Source: an uncultured Eubacterium sp. (GTDB taxonomy: Bacteria; Bacillota; Clostridia; Lachnospirales; Lachnospiraceae). From it: a DNA stretch of 18,062 bases. Position numbers and translations under genes: made by a program. Below the pieces are notes generated by a model. The model ran no database searches. It was given only the letters and a program-made list of their open reading frames with translations, and was not told where the DNA came from. Each line of letters starts with the position of its first letter. Position 1 is the first letter of the stretch. Of this stretch, positions 7,986 to 16,060 are shown piece by piece. The DNA lies in assembly GCA_900547255.1 (NCBI GenBank), contig URGC01000045.1, positions 1-18,062 on the forward strand, written 5' to 3'.

Positions 7986-8054
7986 AAGTGCTCACGAGAG
8001 AGAACAAAACAAAGCCTTGAGAGAGGCGGAAACAAAGCTTGTGAGATAGCACTT
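7986..8054 (+). other. Structured 5' leader of tRNA-Leu(AAG)
   Basis: AAGTGCT (7986-7992) pairs with AGCACTT (8048-8054). The stem continues as CACGAG (7993-7998) with CTTGTG (8038-8043), leaving a 4-base bulge. Inside is the small hairpin GCCT/AGGC (8014-8027). The structure ends two bases before the tRNA and has no T-rich tail, so it is probably a pre-tRNA leader removed by RNase P. Confidence 0.5.
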
Positions 8055-8056
8055 AC

Positions 8057-8141
8057 GCAGTCGTGGCGGAATTGGCATACGCGCTAGACTAAGGATCTAG
8101 TCCATATTGCTTGGGTGCGGGTTCAAGTCCCGCCGACTGCA
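8057..8141 (+). tRNA. tRNA-Leu (anticodon AAG)
   Basis: The acceptor stem is GCAGTCG (8057-8063) with CGACTGC (8134-8140) and discriminator A8141. The anticodon stem CTAGA/TCTAG holds the loop CTAAGGA, so the anticodon is AAG (8091-8093) and reads CUU directly. A long variable arm (CCA...TGG) and the CGGGTTCAAGTCCCG T arm confirm a class II leucine tRNA. CCA is not encoded. CTT looks like the dominant leucine codon of neighbouring genes, which fits its strong promoter. Confidence 0.95.
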
Positions 8142-8149
8142 CTCGATTG

Positions 8150-8187
8150 AAGACCTTGAAGAGCGAAAGTTCTTCAAGGTCTTTTTT
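8150..8187 (+). terminator. Intrinsic terminator after tRNA-Leu(AAG)
   Basis: AAGACCTTGAAGA (8150-8162) pairs perfectly with TCTTCAAGGTCTT (8171-8183) around an eight-base loop containing GCGAAAG, and six T follow from 8182. It isolates the tRNA from thiD. Confidence 0.93.
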
Positions 8188-8262
8188 GATAATTTCCACT
8201 GTATAGGAATGCAGTGATAAAGCGAAGCAAATAATTGCTATGCAAAGGTTAGGAGCAGTATG

Positions 8263-9054
8263 ATGAAAAAAGTACTTACAATAGCTGGAAGTGATTGTAG
8301 TGGTGGAGCAGGTATTCAGGCAGACTTAAAGACGATGGCGGCGCATAAGGTATATGGAATGAGTGCGATAACATCTCTTACAGCTCAGAATACGACAGGT
8401 GTGTATGGAATTAGTGATGTTAGTCCTGAGTTTCTCTCACAGCAGCTTGACTGCATATTTACAGATATATTTCCAGATGCGGTTAAGATTGGAATGGTAT
8501 CAGACAAAGAGCTTATAGGTGTTATAGCGGACAAACTGATACAGTATAAGCCGGATAATATAGTTGTCGATACTGTTATGGTTTCAACGAGTGGAAGCAG
8601 GCTGTTAAAGGAAGATGCTATAGATGTATTGTGCGAAAGACTTATTCCGCTTGCAGATGTCATAACACCGAATATACCAGAGGCGGAAGTGCTTTCAGGA
8701 ATACATATTGATTCGGCAGATAAGATGATTGAAGCAGCAAAGATAATTCAGGATAAGTTTTTATGTAAAAGTACAGGTGTGCTTATAAAGGGTGGACATG
8801 AGCTTAATACGGCAAATGACCTGTTATATAAAGATGGCAATGCTGTATGGTTTAATGGTGAAAGGATTGATAATCCTAATACACACGGAACTGGATGTAC
8901 ATTGTCATCTGCGATAGCGTGTAATCTTGCGCTTGGCAGGAGTATGGAGGATTCAGTGCGTGAAAGTAAGAGATACATTTCAGGTGCTTTAAAAGCCGGG
9001 CTTGATCTTGGAAAAGGAAGCGGACCGCTTAATCATGTGTATTTGTTTGAATAA
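8263..9054 (+). CDS. thiD: Hydroxymethylpyrimidine/phosphomethylpyrimidine kinase
   Basis: The protein has the ribokinase-fold ThiD signatures: TIAGSDCSGGAGIQADLK near the N-terminus, AQNTTGV, KIGM, VDTVMVSTSG and the anion-hole/catalytic motif GTGC (G209-C212). ThiD phosphorylates HMP and then HMP-phosphate to the diphosphate used in thiamin synthesis. Length (263-264) is normal. Two ATGs lie in a row (8260, 8263); AGGAG at 8251-8255 is better spaced for the second. No other thiamin gene and no TPP riboswitch is visible, so it may serve salvage of imported HMP. Clostridial members of this family can also act on pyridoxal-type substrates, so a PdxK-like activity cannot be excluded. An AEC permease gene follows 18 bases after the stop and is probably cotranscribed. 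Confidence 0.88.
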   Translation: MKKVLTIAGSDCSGGAGIQADLKTMAAHKVYGMSAITSLTAQNTTGVYGISDVSPEFLSQQLDCIFTDIFPDAVKIGMVSDKELIGVIADKLIQYKPDNIVVDTVMVSTSGSRLLKEDAIDVLCERLIPLADVITPNIPEAEVLSGIHIDSADKMIEAAKIIQDKFLCKSTGVLIKGGHELNTANDLLYKDGNAVWFNGERIDNPNTHGTGCTLSSAIACNLALGRSMEDSVRESKRYISGALKAGLDLGKGSGPLNHVYLFE

Positions 9055-9072
9055 AAGAATCGAGGCTTAATG

Positions 9073-10038
9073 ATGGATAGTTTTATATACAGTATTAATT
9101 CAACAGTTCCAATATTCTTAGTTATGATAGTTGGATGGGCGATTAAACAGCTTGGAGTTATTGATGACCATTTTGCTAATGTAGCTAACAAATATGTATT
9201 TAAAGCAGCTTTGCCGGTGCTGTTATTCAGGGATTTGTCAAAGGCGGATTTCTATTCACAGTTTGATATAAGATTTGTTGGATATTGCGCTATCGTGACT
9301 ATAGCAATGTTTGGCGGTGTATGGATATTTACCGACCTTCTTATGAAGGACAAGACAATGAGAGGCTCTTTCATACAGTGTTCATGCAGGAGCAGTGCGG
9401 CGATTCTTGGTATGGCATTCATCCAGAATATGTATTCTGAGACAGGTATGGCACCGCTTATGATAGTGGCGGCTGTGCCATTGTTTAATGTTATATCAGT
9501 TGTAGCTCTCACATTTAAGGCAAATCCTGTTGATGGTGTCAGTATTGAAGATATGCCTAAGAAAGATGGAATTAAGAAGGCTTGCTTGAATATTGCCACT
9601 AATCCTATTATAATTGGAATTGCAGTTGGACTTCTCGCTTCGCTTGTAAGACTCCAGCTCCCAGCGATTCTTGATAAGACAGTTAACAGCATAGCACAGA
9701 CGGCAACGCCTATTGCCCTTATCTGCATTGGAGCAGGATTTGAGGGAAGAAAAGCTATCAAGAAGATAAAGCCTACATTAGTTGGAACATTTATCAAGCT
9801 TATAGGGCTTGCAGCTATATTTATACCGATAGCGGTTTATATGGGCTTCCGCAATCAGGAGCTTATGGCGATTCTTATAATGCTTGCATCGCCAACAACA
9901 GTTACAAGTTATATCATGGCTAAGAATATGAATAATGATGAAGTGCTTGCATCAAGCATAATTGTACTGACAACAGTTTTGTCAAGCATAACGCTGACAG
10001 GCTGGATATTTATACTAAGAAGTTTTGGCTTGATATAA
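9073..10038 (+). CDS. AEC-family (auxin efflux carrier/malate-type) permease
   Basis: This is an integral membrane protein of about 321 residues with roughly ten hydrophobic segments. It shows AEC/MleP-like features: the N-terminal VPIFLVMIVGWAIKQ segment, a conserved VFKAALPVLLF helix, a central charged cytoplasmic loop (about 155-175) and the C-terminal ASPTTVTSYIMA stretch. AEC members export or exchange organic anions such as malate, or related small molecules; the substrate cannot be read from sequence. Two ATGs (9070, 9073) follow GAGG at 9062-9065, and spacing favours the second. Coupling to thiD might hint at a pyrimidine or vitamin-related substrate, which is weak inference. The promoter of the next operon overlaps its stop codon. 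Confidence 0.85.
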   Translation: MDSFIYSINSTVPIFLVMIVGWAIKQLGVIDDHFANVANKYVFKAALPVLLFRDLSKADFYSQFDIRFVGYCAIVTIAMFGGVWIFTDLLMKDKTMRGSFIQCSCRSSAAILGMAFIQNMYSETGMAPLMIVAAVPLFNVISVVALTFKANPVDGVSIEDMPKKDGIKKACLNIATNPIIIGIAVGLLASLVRLQLPAILDKTVNSIAQTATPIALICIGAGFEGRKAIKKIKPTLVGTFIKLIGLAAIFIPIAVYMGFRNQELMAILIMLASPTTVTSYIMAKNMNNDEVLASSIIVLTTVLSSITLTGWIFILRSFGLI

Positions 10039-10058
10039 TTATATTTTTATGATACAAT
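10030..10058 (+). promoter_or_regulatory. Promoter of the SCIFF operon
   Basis: TTGATA (10030-10035), a 17-base spacer and TACAAT (10053-10058) lie over the end of the permease gene. Predicted transcription starts near 10065, giving a short leader. A tiny open frame from ATG 10070 runs to a TGA that overlaps the SCIFF GTG start; it has no ribosome binding site of its own. Confidence 0.65.
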
Positions 10059-10092
10059 CAACTAAGTTTATGAACGAAAAGGAGGAATTGTC

Positions 10093-10239
10093 GTGAAGCA
10101 TATTAAGACAATCAGCGAAAGAGTTTTAAAGGATACAATGAAGCACGGCGGTTGCGGTGAGTGCCAGACATCTTGCCAGTCAGCATGTAAGACATCATGC
10201 ACAGTTGGTAACCAGAGCTGTGAGAATAAGAATAAGTAA
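10093..10239 (+). CDS. scfA: Six-cysteine ranthipeptide precursor SCIFF
   Basis: This 48-codon gene is easily missed because it starts with GTG (10093), seven bases after GGAGG. The peptide begins MKHIKTI and carries six cysteines: C21, C24, C28, C32, C36 and C43, in the array CGECQTSCQSACKTSC then TVGNQSC. This is the SCIFF family (six cysteines in forty-five residues), a near-universal clostridial radical-SAM substrate. In a characterised homologue the maturase makes a thioether from Cys32 to the gamma-carbon of Thr37 (from memory); C32 and T37 fall at the same numbers here. No leader-protease site is obvious, and the mature function of SCIFF is not established. The cognate maturase follows after a hairpin. 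The only uncertainty is the start, but no nearby ATG has a ribosome binding site in frame. Confidence 0.95.
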   Translation: MKHIKTISERVLKDTMKHGGCGECQTSCQSACKTSCTVGNQSCENKNK

Positions 10240-10259
10240 TTTAATTGAAAAGACAATTT

Positions 10260-10307
10260 CGTGAGAGAGAGCGTGTTAAGTTTTTTTCAGCACGCTCTTA
10301 TTTCACG
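10260..10307 (+). terminator. Hairpin between precursor and maturase (attenuator-like)
   Basis: AGAGCGTGTT (10268-10277) pairs with AGCACGCTCT (10289-10298), and an outer CGTGA/TCACG pair (10260-10264, 10303-10307) closes it. The T run lies in the loop, not after the stem, so termination should be partial at best. It may protect the scfA 3' end and lower maturase output relative to precursor. Confidence 0.6.
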
Positions 10308-10355
10308 TAGATGGAGACTGGCTGCTGCCGGTCTTTATCTGCTAGAAAGGATATT

Positions 10356-11714
10356 ATGATACACCAGTACAAAAACAACGGCTATAACATTGTTCTGGAC
10401 GTAAACAGCGGTTCAGTACATGTGGTAGACGATTGCGTATACGATATAATTGCTATGTACGAGGAGCATAGTCTTGACGAGATTAAAGCAGAACTTTCTT
10501 CTAAGTATAACGCAGCCGATATTGAGGAAGCGTATGAGGAGATTGGTGAATTAAAGGAAGCAGGACAGCTTTTCACAGAAGATATATATGAGCCTTATAT
10601 AGACTCATTCAAGGACAGACCTACGGTTGTAAAGGCGTTATGTCTCCATATTGCCCATGACTGTAATCTTGCCTGTAAGTATTGCTTTGCAGAGGAAGGC
10701 GAGTATCACGGAAGACGTGCACTTATGAGCTTTGAAGTTGGTAAGAAAGCACTTGATTTCCTTGTTGCTAACTCTGGAAGCAGAAGGAATCTTGAGGTTG
10801 ACTTCTTCGGCGGTGAGCCAACAATGAATTTCGAGGTTGTAAAGCAGCTTGTAGAATATGGAAGAAGCCTTGAGGAAGCTAACAATAAGAAGTTCAGATT
10901 CACACTTACAACTAACGGAATATTGCTTAATGACGAGATATTAGAGTTTGCTAATAAAGAGATGGGCAATATCGTGCTTAGTATAGACGGACGTAAAGAG
11001 ATTAATGACCTAATGAGACCTACAAGGAACGGACATGGAAGTTCATATGACATTATCATGCCTAAGTTCAAGAAGGTTGCAGAGAGCAGGAATCAGACAA
11101 ACTATTACGTCAGAGGTACATTTACACATAATAATCTTGATTTCTCTAAGGATGTGCTTCATCTTGCAGATGAGGGATTCGAGCAGATATCTGTTGAGCC
11201 TGTAGTAGCTCAGCCTACAGATGATTATGCGATAAGAGAAGAGGATATTCCTTATCTTCTTGAACAGTATGATGAGCTTGCTAAAGAGCTTGTTAAGCGT
11301 AAGAAAGAGGGAAGAGGCTTTAATTTCTTCCACTTTATGATTGATCTTAACGGTGGACCATGTGTTGCCAAGAGACTTTCTGGCTGTGGTTCAGGATGTG
11401 AATACCTGGCAGTTACTCCTTGGGGAGACTTCTATCCATGCCATCAGTTCGTTGGTAATGAGGATTTCCTTATGGGTAATGTTGATGAAGGAATTAAACG
11501 TACTGATATAAGAGATATGTTTAAGAACAGTAATGTTTATTCAAAGGAGAAGTGTAAGAACTGCTTTGCTAAATTTTACTGCAGCGGTGGATGTGCCGCA
11601 AACTCATACAATTTTCATGGCAATATCAACGATGCTTATGATGTCGGTTGTGAATTGCAGAGAAAGAGAATTGAATGTGCAATTATGATTAAGGCTGCTA
11701 TGGCCGAAGAATAA
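10356..11714 (+). CDS. scfB: Radical SAM/SPASM thioether-forming SCIFF maturase
   Basis: The N-terminal ~85 residues (MIHQYKNNGYNIVLDVNSG...) form the PqqD-like recognition domain of SCIFF maturases that binds the precursor. The radical SAM motif C103xxxC107xxC110 follows (DCNLACKYCF), with GGEP further on. The C-terminal SPASM region supplies the auxiliary Fe-S cluster cysteines, including C336, C344, C348, C400, C403, C409 and C413 (CKNCFAKFYCSGGC). Homologues use SAM and Fe-S clusters to link cysteine sulfur to a threonine side chain in SCIFF. I chose ATG 10356, after GAAAGGA, giving 452 residues as usual for the family; an in-frame ATG at 10311 would add 15 atypical residues and sits next to the intergenic hairpin. 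secDF starts 18 bases after the stop, so the maturase and secretion gene are probably cotranscribed. Confidence 0.96.
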   Translation: MIHQYKNNGYNIVLDVNSGSVHVVDDCVYDIIAMYEEHSLDEIKAELSSKYNAADIEEAYEEIGELKEAGQLFTEDIYEPYIDSFKDRPTVVKALCLHIAHDCNLACKYCFAEEGEYHGRRALMSFEVGKKALDFLVANSGSRRNLEVDFFGGEPTMNFEVVKQLVEYGRSLEEANNKKFRFTLTTNGILLNDEILEFANKEMGNIVLSIDGRKEINDLMRPTRNGHGSSYDIIMPKFKKVAESRNQTNYYVRGTFTHNNLDFSKDVLHLADEGFEQISVEPVVAQPTDDYAIREEDIPYLLEQYDELAKELVKRKKEGRGFNFFHFMIDLNGGPCVAKRLSGCGSGCEYLAVTPWGDFYPCHQFVGNEDFLMGNVDEGIKRTDIRDMFKNSNVYSKEKCKNCFAKFYCSGGCAANSYNFHGNINDAYDVGCELQRKRIECAIMIKAAMAEE

Positions 11715-11731
11715 GGAAGGAGTAACTAATT

Positions 11732-13963
11732 ATGAAGTACGGAAAAGGTAAGAAGATTGCCTATTCGATCATCATAGTCGCACTTGCAGTATTTCTTACA
11801 GTAGCGGTTATGTTGGGATTAAAGAATGGTTATGGTAGTGCTAAAGATATTAACCTTGGTCTTGACCTTGCAGGTGGTGTCAGCATTACATACGAGATTC
11901 AGGAAAGTGACCCAGGCACACAGGAGATTAACGATACAATATCTAAGCTCGAAAAGCGAGTTGAAGGTAAGAGTACAGAGTCTCAGGTTTATGTTGCAGG
12001 TGATAACAGAATTGCAGTTGAGATTCCTGGTGTAACAGATGCCAATGCCATCTTAGAGGAGCTTGGTACACCTGGTTCGCTTGAATTCCTTGACAGCACA
12101 GGTTATTCAGCATGGACAAGTGGTTCAGATTACACACCGCTTCTTACAGGTTCAGATGTTAAGTCTGCACAGGCTTACACTAACAATAATTCAACAGATT
12201 CAACACCTTATGGCGTTGAACTTACATTTAATGAAGACGGAACAGCCAAGTTCGCACAGGCTACTCAGGATAATCTTGGAAAGCCTATCTACATTGTATA
12301 TGATGGAGAGGTTGTAAGTGCTCCTACAGTACAGACTGTTATTACAGGTGGTACAGCTACAATTACAGGTATGGAGTCATATGAGGCTGCTGATAATCTT
12401 GCAGTATTCATCAGAGTTGGTTCTATTCCTCTTACACTTAAGGAAGTCAGCTCTAATATCGTAGGTGCGCAGCTTGGTTACAATGCAATCCAGACAAGCC
12501 TTATCGCAGCAATCATCGGATTTGTCCTTATCTGCATCTTTATGATTGCAGCATACAGAATACCTGGTGTTGTTGCAGCTGTTGCATTATGGATATACGC
12601 AGTTATGGTTCTCTTCCTTGTAAGTGTATATGATATAACACTTACACTTCCAGGTCTTGCTGGTCTTATCCTTGGTATCGGTATGGCAGTAGATGCTAAT
12701 GTTATTATCTATACACGTATTCGTGAGGAGATTGGTGCTGGACGTTCAACAGAGAATGCTATCTTAGCTGGTTATGAGAAGGCTACATCAGCTATCGTTG
12801 ATGGTAACGTTACAACATTTATTGCAGCAATAGTTCTTTATATATTCGGTACAGGTCCAATCAAGGGATTTGCTATGACTCTTGGTCTTGGTATTATTGT
12901 TTCAATGTTTACAGCTCTTGTTATCACAAGAGTAGTTATGAAGCTGTTCTATAACTTTGGTTTAACAGACCCTAAGTGGTATGGAAGAACAATTCATAAG
13001 AAGAAGTTTAATTTCCTTGGAATCCGTAAATGGTGCTTTATCGGTTCAGCTATTGTAATCATTGCTGGTTTTGTAGCAATGGGCGTATTCAGTTCAATGG
13101 GCAAATATACACTCAATTATGGTCTTGACTTTGTTGGTGGTACAACAAGTACATATACATTCCAGCAGGAGTATTCACAGGACGAGATTGAGAATGGCAT
13201 TATTCCTATTATCAAGAGTGCGGCCGGTGTGACAGAGGTTCAGCAGCAGAAGGTTAAGGACAGCACTAAGGTTACATTTAAGACATCAGCTCTTTCACTT
13301 GAGCAGAGAGAAGCTGCTGAGACTGCTGTTAAGGCTAAGTATCCAGTTGAGGAGAACTCAATCGTTGAGACTAATACAATTGGCAGCTCAGTAAGTGCTA
13401 CAACTAAGAGAAGTGCATTTATATCAGTAGCTATTGCTACAATATGTATGCTTATATATATCTTCATCAGATTCCGTGATGTTAAGTTTGCATTTGCAGC
13501 CGTTGTTGCACTTCTTCATGATGTGTTAGTTGTGCTTGCATTCTATGCAATCGCAAGAGTTTCTGTTGGAACAACATTTATTGCATGTATGCTTACACTT
13601 GTTGGTTATTCTATCAATGCGACAATCGTTATATTCGATAGAATCAGAGAGCTTCTCAAGAATGCTAACAAGAAGACTAATATTACAGACCTTGTAAATG
13701 ATGCGATTGGTTCTACATTTACAAGAACAATCAATACTTCACTTACAACATTCGTAATGCTCTTCTGTCTGTTCATACTTGGTGTATCTTCAGTCAGAGA
13801 GTTTGCACTTCCACTTATGGTTGGTGTTGTAGTTGGTGCTTATTCTTCAGTATTTATCACAAGTGCTTTATGGTACATCTTTGGTGGTAAGAAGAGAGGC
13901 GTTGTTACAGAAGCTAAGAAGGAAGCTAAGGCTGCTGTCGGAAGCGATGGAGCACAGGTTTAA
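11732..13963 (+). CDS. secDF: Fused protein translocase subunit SecDF
   Basis: This is a 743-residue natural fusion, similar in length to Bacillus SecDF. The SecD half has an N-terminal TM helix, GLDLAGG, the periplasmic P1 region and a TM bundle with GMAVDANVIIYTRIREE (D321 matches the proton-coupling Asp of SecD). The SecF half starts near residue 430, with its TM helix followed by GLDFVGG and then YSINATIVIFDRIRE. SecDF uses the proton (or sodium) gradient to pull secreted proteins through SecYEG. Oddity: the SecF-half Asp of the usual YSxND[TS] motif is Ala (A630), while its Arg-rich flank is kept. AAGGAG lies nine bases before ATG. It shares an operon with the SCIFF maturase and ends at a strong hairpin. 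Confidence 0.96.
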   Translation: MKYGKGKKIAYSIIIVALAVFLTVAVMLGLKNGYGSAKDINLGLDLAGGVSITYEIQESDPGTQEINDTISKLEKRVEGKSTESQVYVAGDNRIAVEIPGVTDANAILEELGTPGSLEFLDSTGYSAWTSGSDYTPLLTGSDVKSAQAYTNNNSTDSTPYGVELTFNEDGTAKFAQATQDNLGKPIYIVYDGEVVSAPTVQTVITGGTATITGMESYEAADNLAVFIRVGSIPLTLKEVSSNIVGAQLGYNAIQTSLIAAIIGFVLICIFMIAAYRIPGVVAAVALWIYAVMVLFLVSVYDITLTLPGLAGLILGIGMAVDANVIIYTRIREEIGAGRSTENAILAGYEKATSAIVDGNVTTFIAAIVLYIFGTGPIKGFAMTLGLGIIVSMFTALVITRVVMKLFYNFGLTDPKWYGRTIHKKKFNFLGIRKWCFIGSAIVIIAGFVAMGVFSSMGKYTLNYGLDFVGGTTSTYTFQQEYSQDEIENGIIPIIKSAAGVTEVQQQKVKDSTKVTFKTSALSLEQREAAETAVKAKYPVEENSIVETNTIGSSVSATTKRSAFISVAIATICMLIYIFIRFRDVKFAFAAVVALLHDVLVVLAFYAIARVSVGTTFIACMLTLVGYSINATIVIFDRIRELLKNANKKTNITDLVNDAIGSTFTRTINTSLTTFVMLFCLFILGVSSVREFALPLMVGVVVGAYSSVFITSALWYIFGGKKRGVVTEAKKEAKAAVGSDGAQV

Positions 13964-13971
13964 TTCCAGCT

Positions 13972-13980
13972 TGTTATAAT
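13972..13980 (+). promoter_or_regulatory. Possible extended -10 promoter for recJ
   Basis: TGTTATAAT (13972-13980) fits the TGnTATAAT extended -10 form; the -35 position is poor. Transcription would start near 13987, so the recJ message would begin with the following hairpin at its 5' end. Confidence 0.35.
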
Positions 13981-13993
13981 TAAAAATTAATCA

Positions 13994-14029
13994 AAAGCCC
14001 CCAAAATTATCTTGGATTTTGGGGGCTTT
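13994..14029 (+). terminator. Strong hairpin between secDF and recJ
   Basis: AAAGCCCCCAAAAT (13994-14007) pairs perfectly with ATTTTGGGGGCTTT (14016-14029) around an eight-base loop. The T tract lies within the 3' arm and is followed by GTTTG. It most likely terminates secDF and could work from both strands. The recJ ribosome binding site starts only eight bases later. Confidence 0.85.
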
Positions 14030-14050
14030 GTTTGGCAGGAGATAAATTTT

Positions 14051-15832
14051 ATGAGTAAATGGATGGTATATGCCAAAAAAGCGGATTTTAAAGCGATTGG
14101 CGAAAGATTCGGTGTTGACCAGGTTATAGCAAGGATTGCCCGCAATCGTGGCAATGAGACGGCGGCGGATTTTGAGAGCTATTTTGACCGCTCAACAGAG
14201 TCGCTACATAATCCGGCGTTACTTAAGGATGCTGTTAAATCTGTTGATATTATATATAGCAAGATACAGCAGGGAAAGAAAATACGTGTTGTCGGAGATT
14301 ATGATATTGATGGCGTGTGTTCTACTACAATACTTTTAAAAGGCCTTAAAGCGGTTGGGAGCGATGTTGATTTCAGGGTTCCGGACAGAGTGGCAGATGG
14401 ATATGGAATTAATATAGCTATCATAGATGAGGCTGTTGAGGCTGGTGTTGACACGATAATCACATGCGATAATGGTATATCAGCATATGAGCAGGTTAAA
14501 TATGGCAAGGAAAAAGGGCTTACGATAGTGGTAACAGACCATCATGCAATTCCGTTTGAGCTGGCAGATGATGATAAACATTATATTATTCCTCCGGCAG
14601 ATGCTGTTGTGGATGCCAATCAGGAGGATTGTGCCTATCCATTTAAACTGATGTGTGGCGCAGGTGTTGTGTATCAGCTTATGCGTATGCTGTTCGTTAA
14701 ATGTGAGAATCCATCATATGTATTTAATACGGATGTGGATAAAGATGAAGAATACAGGGCGTTTGATGCTGGATTATCTGAGGATAAGAAGAGACTGCTA
14801 CGTGAATTAAAGCAGCTTGCGGCGATTGCAACAGTCGGCGATATAGTTGACCTTAAAGATGAGAACCGTCAGATTGTAAAATTTGGTCTTTCAACTATGA
14901 GTACGACAGACAATCCTGGAATCCATGCTCTTGCAGACTGCTGTCAGGTGGATCTGGCATCATTGTCCGCCTATCATATAGGATTTATCTTAGGACCATG
15001 CCTTAATGCAATTGGAAGGTTAGATACGGCTAATAAGGCGGTTGAACTTCTTAATACGGACAGCAGACAGATTGCTTTGCAGCTTGCCACAGAGCTTAAA
15101 GAGACTAATGATGAGAGAAAACAGATAACTGAAAAAGGATTTGAGGAAGCAGTAGAGCTTATTGAAAATGGTGAGCTTATGGATGACAAGGTGCTTGTTG
15201 TGTATCTTCCAACCTGCCATGAGAGTATCGCTGGCCTTATCGCATCAAGGATAAAAGACAGATACTACAGACCCACTCTTGTTATAACTGATGCCGCGGA
15301 TGGGGCTAAAGGTTCCGGCCGTTCAATTGAAGGATATAATATGGCAGAGGAGCTTAACAAATGTAAGAGCCTTCTTACCAAGTTTGGCGGTCATCCGATG
15401 GCGGCTGGTTTATCGCTGGAAAAAGATAATATAGTAAAGCTGCGAGAAATGTTAAATGCTAACTTAACATTGACGGATGACGAGCTGATTCCAGTCAAAT
15501 GGATAGATGTACCGATGCCGCTTGGCTATGTCACATATAATCTGATTAACCAGATAAGCTGTCTTGAGCCATTTGGCAAGGGCAACGAGAAGCCTGTATT
15601 TGCTGACAGGGACTTGCTGGTAAGAGATGCAAGAATCATAGGCAAGAACAGAAATGTCTTGAAGATGACACTTGAAGATGGCGAGGGCAGAATCCACGAC
15701 TGCATCAAGTTTAATTCATGTGAGGACGAGGTGCCTCTTATGGGAACAAGAATCGGGATAATATATTATCCGGATATCAATGAATTTAACGGGCGCAAGT
15801 CAATTCAGTTTGTGGTGTCTGAGTGGAAGTAG
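14051..15832 (+). CDS. recJ: Single-stranded-DNA 5'-3' exonuclease RecJ
   Basis: The 593-residue protein has the DHH phosphoesterase motifs of RecJ: DYDIDG (residues 83-88), TDHH (D163-H165), a LNAIGRLD motif near 320, and a DHHA1 domain ending in GGHPMAAG (from G446). The C-terminal ~90 residues form the OB-like nucleic-acid-binding domain. RecJ degrades 5'-ended single-stranded DNA in recombination and repair, with Mn2+/Mg2+ at the DHH centre. Length matches the short clostridial form. ATG 14051 has AGGAG (14037-14041) nine bases upstream; the in-frame TTG at 14012 lies in the hairpin loop and is rejected as start. In many Clostridia recJ follows secD/secF, which fits. No clear terminator follows within the first 200 bases. 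Confidence 0.95.
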   Translation: MSKWMVYAKKADFKAIGERFGVDQVIARIARNRGNETAADFESYFDRSTESLHNPALLKDAVKSVDIIYSKIQQGKKIRVVGDYDIDGVCSTTILLKGLKAVGSDVDFRVPDRVADGYGINIAIIDEAVEAGVDTIITCDNGISAYEQVKYGKEKGLTIVVTDHHAIPFELADDDKHYIIPPADAVVDANQEDCAYPFKLMCGAGVVYQLMRMLFVKCENPSYVFNTDVDKDEEYRAFDAGLSEDKKRLLRELKQLAAIATVGDIVDLKDENRQIVKFGLSTMSTTDNPGIHALADCCQVDLASLSAYHIGFILGPCLNAIGRLDTANKAVELLNTDSRQIALQLATELKETNDERKQITEKGFEEAVELIENGELMDDKVLVVYLPTCHESIAGLIASRIKDRYYRPTLVITDAADGAKGSGRSIEGYNMAEELNKCKSLLTKFGGHPMAAGLSLEKDNIVKLREMLNANLTLTDDELIPVKWIDVPMPLGYVTYNLINQISCLEPFGKGNEKPVFADRDLLVRDARIIGKNRNVLKMTLEDGEGRIHDCIKFNSCEDEVPLMGTRIGIIYYPDINEFNGRKSIQFVVSEWK

Positions 15833-16060
15833 ATGGGATGAGGAGAGGTTTCTGATTTTGTGGTGAACAATTTAAATGCGTGTCTGCTGCGTTGTGGATA
15901 ATATATAATCATAGGTGCAGATTTTGGGTGTATACATATGATTTCATGGAAAAAATCCAAGATATGGCGGATATAAGCCAAAAACACAAGCCAAAGAACA
16001 TAAGCTGAGCCACCTCAAGCGTAGTCTCTATTGAAATATCAGAATATCTTGATATTTATA
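15833..16060. other. Gene-free stretch after recJ
   Basis: I see no supported gene here. Short frames such as ATG 15954 (20 codons, no ribosome binding site) are not convincing. TATAAT occurs at 15904-15909 without a good -35. At 16029-16056 there is an imperfect palindrome, AAATATCA...TGATATTT, whose core (TATTGA, then AATATCAGAATAT) is repeated near 17646-17666 upstream of the AgrD-like gene. Confidence 0.5.

Noticed and set aside
8188..8262. TPP riboswitch before thiD
   Set aside because: The spacer is only about 75 bases and shows no CTGAGA or thi-box core.
9252..9797. Long minus-strand open frame (181 codons) inside the AEC permease
   Set aside because: Lies fully antisense to a clear membrane-protein gene; hydrophobic antisense frames are common there, and no ribosome binding site is seen.
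10311..10355. Upstream ATG 10311 as start of the SCIFF maturase
   Set aside because: The family begins MIHQYK-like, and GAAAGGA precedes ATG 10356; the extra 15 residues are atypical.
15805..15987. Minus-strand 60-codon frame after recJ
   Set aside because: No ribosome binding site, unusual composition and overlap with the recJ end.
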